A stretch of DNA of 64,000 nt from Paragorgia papillata (Eukaryota > Cnidaria > Anthozoa > Scleralcyonacea > Coralliidae), in the NCBI GenBank assembly GCA_035771165.1, contig JAWNZC010000238.1:2593001-2657000 (forward strand), in the 5' to 3' direction. A program made the position numbers and the translations under genes. The notes beneath the pieces were generated by a model that was not told the origin of the DNA, searched no databases, and was given only the letters and a program-made list of their open reading frames with translations. Each line of letters starts with the position of its first letter. Positions within the stretch are counted from its first letter, which is position 1. This document shows positions 57,806-64,000 of the stretch, in pieces.

Positions 57806-58479
57806 CCCACTTCCGCTTTTGCAGTTTGTTGTGTATTACTGTATTTCTGTAGTCGCTACAAGCGTGAGGAAAATCTTTTTGTCGAAACATGTGAATAAAA
57901 AGTATAATTTAGCTTTCATGGAATTTCATCATAATATAACGAATGTTTCTCCCAAATCGATACCAACAAATATAAATCAAGAATAAGCGACTTTTATCGC
58001 TAGATTTTTCTCACGTTTCTGTAGCAGCCACAGAAATACAGTAAGACCTCGTTTATACGATGCCGGTACAATTTGAAAACAGAACAAAATCATGCCGTTT
58101 AGGCCTTGCGTTTACACGATACCGGCACAAAAATGACATGAAAACGGCACAAAATGAAGACGGGTTCCTTGACGGCATGAAACACTAACCCGTATCGTGT
58201 AAACGCCCGTGCCGTAACAGTAATTTGATGACGGTAATCATGATATATACGACCACAGTATTCGGGTCAGCAGTTTTCACAAAGTCTTCTCAATTCTCAT
58301 TGGAAGAGAATAGTCATATGCTAATCCGTCATTATATTATACCGGCACCGTGTAAACGCAAGACTTTTTGGCCTATATTTACACACCGGCATGATTTTGT
58401 TCCGTTTTCAAATTGTACCGGCATCGTGTAAACGGGGCCGTCTAATACACAACAAACTACAGAAGCAAAGGTGGGAAGA
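57806..58479. mobile_element. nested inverted-repeat elements
   Basis: Outer arms GCAGTTTGTTGTGTATTA and complement; inside, 58045-58443 is bounded by GTTTATACGATGCCGGTACA and GTACCGGCATCGTGTAAACG with repeated inner ends. Confidence 0.7.
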
Positions 58480-58520
58480 TACATGTATTTCCGTTTTGAC
58501 TGTAACAAATAGATTCATTT

Positions 58521-58673
58521 TGCCGTTGTCTGTTCAGTTATAAATGCACAGATGTCATCATAACGTGGTAAGAACAAAAAAGTGGCCCATGCACGAGACG
58601 CAGTCGAGTGGGTCACTGATGTTCTTACCACGTTGTGACGTCTTCTGTGCATCTATAACTGAACAGACAACAA
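58521..58673. mobile_element. foldback element
   Basis: Arms TCTGTTCAGTTATAAATGCA and complement, inner arms AACGTGGTAAGAAC; about 150 bp. Confidence 0.7.
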
Positions 58674-59032
58674 ATGGAATCTATTTGTTTTATAGAATAC
58701 AAAAATTTAAAAGGTTTTTAAACTCTTGCCGGATTTGGGGGAATGAAGAAGGAGAAAAGTGATCGGGACTGACGTGTCCATGTGTCTGTCCACTAATATC
58801 ATGAGCATATCATGGGCAACAACCAATGGAAAACACGCATAGCAACCAGGGTATTGTATAAAAGGTATTACTTTATCATTTTACGTGTCCCTCCAAATAA
58901 GACAAACCATCACAAACCTAATTTTCATACCATACACTATAAGTGTATAATTCCATCTGACTCGCATTTAGCCACTAAAATCAATAAAAAGTTCATCACA
59001 AGTGAAATGAATATGCAATTTAGTTCCTCGCA

Positions 59033-61675
59033 TCACCAGTCTGTAGCAGTCGTGAGCCATTCGCTCATGGAACTATTAATAACTTTACTAAAAACTTGAA
59101 ATGTGTCTCTCGCGCACTTGCCTGGGCAGTTCTTACAACGTTCGATCGATTCACGGGTCAGCCATTCACAGTACTCCGGTTCAACGTCGTCGGCCACGAT
59201 TAACCAATCACTAGTGCTCTTGCCCATCGATTCTCGGAATCGTTGAAGCCAGTTGTCGTCTTGGGTCAGCGGTTCGTTGCCAGGTTGTGCGCAATCCATG
59301 GACAAGAGCCAATTATCAGACTGGGTCTTTTCTTCGCGTTTCTTCGGCGATATGTCATCGTCTTCATCCTTGTTTCTTGATTTTAAAAGCCACTCGGTTC
59401 CACCTGCATTGTCGTTGTCCATCTTCCCCACCTCCGAGCTCTTCTCGTAGCTGTCGTGTTCCGGTGTTTTTTCATCCACGGTGTTCCGTTCATCATCCGA
59501 CCGAGACAATACTTCAGGTGTGAGAAGCCAAGTGTCGAGTGCCTCCGAAGCATCGAAGCGAATACACGTCGTCGTTTCGTCGTTCGAATGATCGGTAACA
59601 CTCGACTGAACCCAGTCCGCCAGTGGTGCCTCCTTGACTTCTTGGAAGTGTAGGACAAAGCTGTTTGTTGTTGCTTCCAAGTCCATTGGCTGGATTAGAG
59701 AAAAAGATGGGGGAAACATTTTAAGCAAGAAAAAAAGTTGTTTTTCTAAGAGATAATCACAAGTGTTGTGATGGCCTCGGTTAACATTGGAAAACTTGAC
59801 AGGTTTTTACTTTTCAACCAGGTATTGGTGGTGGTAGTGGTGTTGGTAGTGTTGTTGCTTGTGGTGGTGGTAGTGTTGGTGGCACAGGCTCGGACTGGGC
59901 CCAATTTAGGGGCCTTGCCATTTCAGCTGTGAGGGGGCCCAGGCCTAGGGAGACAATTCGAGAAGCCTCTAGGGGGGCCCGGGGGGATACTTCCCCGGAA
60001 AATTTTGAAATCTAGAGTCTCTGAAATGGCATTTCCTGCGTTTTGGGGGAAGATTTTATAGAATTCCGGAGATTATAAAACATTAAAACGTCATATAAAA
60101 CACACAATTTACACAAAATACAACAGATTTCAGCACTTTTTAACATTTAGAATAAAACATTTTTAACATTTCAGAACATAAGAAGCTGTTCCATTTCCGA
60201 GGACTTTGACGCAAGTTTTCGATACACTGCCTCGTTATCAACAGCCTTCAGTAAATCAATTTCTACAGAACAAATCATTACTGCTTCCAAAGTGTTACTG
60301 TTGGTCTGTTGCAAACTATTTTGAGTATTTTCCTTATCACTAATTTCACAAATGCGGAATTAAGTAATTGCTTCAATGCTTCCAATTTGATATTTTATGG
60401 GTGTGTCTGGTCAGGGCCCATCTTGATGTCCCAGAAGGGCCCATGTGCCATGGCACAATGGCACATAGGCCAGTCCAAGCCTGTGGTGGCGGTAGTGTTG
60501 GGTGGTGGTGGTGTTTGTAGTGTTGTGTGTTGGTGGTAGTGTTGGTGGTAGTGTTGATGGTAGTGTTGGTGGGTGGTGGTAGTGTTGCTGGGTGGTGGTA
60601 GTGTTGGTTGGTGGGTGGTGGTAGTGTTGGTGGGTGGTGGTTGTATTGTTGTTGGTGTTGCATGGGTGCTGGTAGTGTTGGTGGTAGTGGTGGGTGGTAG
60701 TGGTGGATGGTATTGTTGGTGTTGCATGGGTGCTGGTAGTGGTGGTGGTAGTGGTGGATGGTGTTGTTGGTGGTGTTGTTGGCGCTGGTGACAACTGACA
60801 TTTCCACATCCCACACAAATATAGGTGAACCTGAATGAGAGCATTAACTAATTGAATGATGAGGGTAGAATGAACAAACTGAGCTACCCTCAAAGTTTAT
60901 GCTCATCACTTCAAGAAATCTCTCTCCCTCACAGACCACAACTTACCTGGTCCTCTCTGCGCAACCAATCCCTGACATCTGATTGCTTAAGCTTATTATA
61001 AAATTCTCCAATTACATCACTTGATGCATTGGTCACACTTGATGCACTCTCATTCATCAAACGTGAGGCAGGAACAAGCCAATTACTTGCAGGAGAAATT
61101 GATAAATTGGTGAAATACTCTCGAACAAACGCAACATCTTCGGCTCCTGATTGGTTTAGCATCCGCTTTTTCTTTTGATCTGCTGATTTTTGAGCAACTG
61201 GGGTGTCCTCTGCGATGTTCCCAAAACTCTTAATAGCATCTGAGAGAGCAAAGTTGTTGACAAAGAAATTGATATCAGGTGAGCCTTCAACATCCATGGA
61301 TGCATTCTGGATACTTGAAACAACCTTGCCCACTTCTACAGCAATCTCAGAGCTGTGTCCAAACTTTTCTGTCTGCAAAAGATCCAGGTATACCTCGAGC
61401 TTTGCAAGAAGGCCACAAAGCTCAGTTTGGTTCTTTTCAAGCGATTCTTCCTTTAATTGAGCCAATAAATCAACTTGTTCAAGCAACCAAACTTCGCGGT
61501 TTCGGAGGAGCTCCAAATGAAGGCTGATATCATCCTGAATTTGATTCTTCACAACACAGACTTTCTCTTTCAAAGACTTTCGCTGGCCATTTACAAGAGC
61601 TGAAAGATCTTTGATAAATTGAGCTGTCTTATATATGTCGCTGGTCAACTGCTGTGGAACTTCTTCTTTTTCCAT
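59033..61675 (-). CDS. NCOA4: NCOA4-like ferritinophagy receptor, two coding exons
   Basis: Exons 60947-61675 and 59033-59689 join at phase 0 into 461 codons. A TTATTTACAG acceptor three bases before ATG 61675 indicates a 5' UTR intron, so this ATG is preferred over the upstream in-frame one. The N-terminal 120 residues form the coiled ARA70-type domain, with the family signature REVWLLEQVDLLAQLKEE. The rest is mostly disordered and holds about ten (S/D/E)WL motifs (SNWLVP, RDWLRR, DTWLLT, TEWLLK, DNWLLS, SDWLIV, CEWLTR, SEWLTT), a hallmark of NCOA4. Near the C-terminus, DTFQVF...SEWL matches the human segment reported to bind ferritin heavy chain, including the Trp; it follows a Cys cluster (CKNCPGKC). 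In vertebrates NCOA4 delivers ferritin to lysosomes for iron release. The protein is shorter than human NCOA4 (about 614). The intron holds GGT-rich repeats. Confidence 0.9.
59820..59885. repeat. GGTGGTGTTGGTAGT minisatellite, short
   Basis: Degenerate GGTGGTAGT triplet-based tract in the NCOA4 intron. Confidence 0.8.
60484..60793. repeat. GGTGGTAGTGTTGGT minisatellite
   Basis: Long GGT/AGT/GTT triplet-based array in the NCOA4 intron. On the coding (minus) strand it is ACC-rich, giving spurious His/Thr/Pro ORFs. Confidence 0.9.
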
Positions 61676-61849
61676 TTTCTGTAAATAATAACCCAGCAAT
61701 TAGATTGCGTTTTCAGCAAATAGGAGTCTTTAACCATTTCTCACCTGGGGGTTCTCAATTGCCAAGTAAAATCAACTGGAGTTAGACAGAGTAAGGCAAC
61801 AAAGTGACCAGTTTTGGGTGGCCAACCTCAGTCGAACTGTCGTAATATT

Positions 61850-62045
61850 CGAATAGGTAATTTCATGCAAGTAGAATTGTTGATTCTCTCTAGCTGCGTT
61901 TCGAGGTTCTTTGGTTTTCTTCCCTCCACAAAATCTACACCATAAACTGATCAGGGATAGGAGTGGCACCCACCCTTACCTCAGTGTAGTAGCCATTGAA
62001 AGAGGAGCATTTTGGCTACCCCCGACTGCTGCCAACCAACTCTTT
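61850..62045 (+). mobile_element. 5S-derived SINE, 5'-truncated copy
   Basis: Matches the 3' half of 19656-19967 (AGGGATAGGAGTGGCACC... and GGCTACCCCCGACTGC) without the 5S-like head. Confidence 0.7.
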
Positions 62046-62631
62046 GTCTGGCTTGGACGCAGTGTGAACCTTCAAATCCTGACCACCCAAGTTTGAGTCT
62101 TATTTACTCCAAGTCCAGTGCCTTGACAAGTCCAAGTCCTACCCTTGAGCTGTAATTGCAGTGCCCTGAAAGTAGGCTTGCGGGTGCAGCTAACTTTCAA
62201 ACCGCTTTATATTCTGTGTGCGAGTTCGTTAGGAATCAATAGTATATTTTTGACGCAACATTTTTAACGCGACATTTTGAATGCCACAGGGCACCGCTTT
62301 TTAGCACTGTGTCTGGTTCTATTATGAAACGCAATGCAAAAACTACAGGTATACCAGGACTGAGGAGACTGGGGGGACAGGAGGGCCAGTCACCCCTCTT
62401 GCCTTTTGCTAGGAGGAGCAAGGGAGGCTAAACTGCCCTTTAAATTTAAATTAATAAAATGTTAAATACTTTCAATGCCATGTTTTTACTGCATGTTTAA
62501 ACATACATGAAGGTTAAATATTGTGTAAAACCTATATTAAAGCATGGAAGATACACGGATCGATCACAAATCTAAAAAATGGTACATGTAGCCTGTGCTC
62601 AGTAGCAAACTACATTTGTTGACAAGTACCG

Positions 62632-62970
62632 GTAGTGATAGAGATGCACAGGTGGTGTGTGCTGTTAGCACGCTGCCTCTCACCAAAAGTTAAGCCCAGT
62701 TCAGACGGGGTTAGTACTTGGATGGGTGACTGTCTGGGAATGACCCCGTTGTCGAGCTTGGAACTCATGTGAGTAGAATTGTAGTTGATCTCTCCTGTGC
62801 TTTGAGGGTCCGTAGTTAATTATGAACATCTACACCTTAGCTGTGATCTGTAGTCTGAACTTTATTGTATGGTGTCTTCCTGGAGCTGGAGCACCTTTGA
62901 TATGCTTCAACACAACCACATTGATGTGTATCCTTTGTAATTCAGCCACAGGCGGTGAGTAAGTATGATT
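62632..62970 (+). mobile_element. 5S-derived SINE head joined to a different body
   Basis: 62640-62810 matches the 5S-like head of 19656 (TTAGTACTTGGATGGGTGAC). After GAGGGTCCGTAG it switches to the repeat also found at 9285-9410. Confidence 0.65.
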
Positions 62971-63149
62971 ACCCCCCCCCCCCCTTCCCTAGTCATGTAT
63001 TTATACTGATAATTGTAGCTGACTATATTTTTACAAAGTAGCTTTAATTGTAGTAAATTACAAAATTTATTTGAATCAATTCGCCCCTGAAATTAATAGG
63101 TGTACATGTCCGAATCCTTCTTGGGGAACAAACAAAAATTTGCCTGAAT

Positions 63150-63392
63150 AGGTAAATTTCAGGGTATTGTGTGTGCATCATTTTGCAAAGGAATTGATGG
63201 GCTCCCCACAAAGTAAGCAATGGCAAACAGACTTACTAGCAAGCTAACAACAGCAGAATAACAGTGTTAAACATCCAGAAACTGTATCAGCTATACTTTG
63301 TTGATTTTAAACAGTATGTTTACTTTGAGTGGAGCTTGCCATTTTTTTTGAAAAATGATGCATGTGCAACACCCTGAAACTCACCTATTTGA
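63150..63392. mobile_element. MITE, GTGTGTGCATCA ends, copy 3
   Basis: Same family; its CpG-rich end has decayed from GCGCGCGC to GTGTGTGC, as expected if methylated CpGs mutate. Confidence 0.75.
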
Positions 63393-64000
63393 AGATAAAA
63401 TTAAAATACCCGAATTTGGGTAATTACATTAATACTTATATAAATACATTTTGTGGACCATGTAAAATATTTCTTTGCTAATGAAAACTTTCAAAGAATT
63501 AATTAATACTTATATTTAACACATTGCAACAAGGATAACCATTGTAAACTGTTGTTGACGTTGGTCTTATTCATACCAGCCAATCAGAGCGTGCATAGAG
63601 AACACCTTATTTTATAATTATATTTATTTACTTTAAAAAGTAAGGACTAAGATACTGCTGTCAGACTGTTTACAAATATATTGTGTCAGTGAGCCCCATT
63701 CAAACGATTTGCAAAAATAAATGTACATAGATCAAAACTGTGAATGTGTATACAGTTGGCAAAAACTTCTAAGAAAAAATACATATCTCATCCATGTATT
63801 CTACTGAAGGCATAAATTATTTTGCTCCTTGAGGATAAATACTTCATATTAGATAGTTACATAACACCTATCTTAAAGCCTGGCCATGTATAAACGTCCA
63901 AATCTCCATACAACAAGGCAACAACATATGCAAAGGATTAATATACTTTATATTTTGTTAAATTTTTAAAAAGATTTATTATTGTATAATTCTATTTTTC

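Noticed and set aside
60373..60893. His/Thr/Pro-rich minus-strand ORFs in the NCOA4 gene
   Set aside because: Translation of the GGT/ACC minisatellite; the true splice donor is at 60947.

Overview
The window is AT-rich nuclear DNA from an animal. Genes are split by GT-AG introns of 200 bp to several kb, and most of the rest is microsatellites, minisatellites and miniature inverted-repeat transposons. The gene set (NMD3, HS1BP3, NCOA4 and a secreted ApeC/apextrin-type protein) and the repeat types suggest a marine invertebrate, most likely an anthozoan cnidarian. That assignment is inference; nothing here fixes the species.

Layout. (1) 1-13.2 kb: the 5' two thirds of NMD3 (60S ribosome export adaptor) on the minus strand, with eleven exons assembled by reading splice sites and protein similarity; the 3' end lies beyond base 1. 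(2) 14.9-26.8 kb: a complete six-exon HS1BP3 orthologue (PX domain plus proline-rich tail), minus strand, 458 codons. Its second intron carries a 3-kb array of a 21-bp repeat. (3) 26.8-37.7 kb: no recognised gene; clustered palindromic elements, a 2.5-kb nested inverted-repeat element, a 25-bp hairpin array and a degenerate tandem array. (4) 37.7-38.5 kb: an intact 246-codon minus-strand ORF of unknown function. (5) 38.5-52 kb: no recognised gene; MITEs, a PIF/Harbinger transposase scrap and two minisatellites. (6) 48.5-54.5 kb: a duplicated block with an intact single-exon ApeC gene (plus strand) and an extra copy of its 3' UTR without a coding region. (7) 54.5-59 kb: MITEs, one of which has amplified its own end. 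(8) 59.0-61.7 kb: an NCOA4 (ferritinophagy receptor) orthologue on the minus strand, two coding exons. (9) 61.7-64 kb: SINE and MITE copies only.

The genes do not form an operon or a single pathway. NMD3 and HS1BP3 lie head-to-tail on the same strand. HS1BP3 and NCOA4 both touch autophagy in vertebrates, but nothing here links them functionally. No convincing new multi-gene system was found. The more unusual points are the NCOA4 orthologue with a likely ferritin-binding motif and a cysteine cluster, the 21-bp intronic array that is open on both strands and carries splice-like signals on the antisense strand, the hairpin array with higher-order periodicity, the ApeC duplication, and several transposons with clean target-site duplications next to splice sites or beside their own empty sites.
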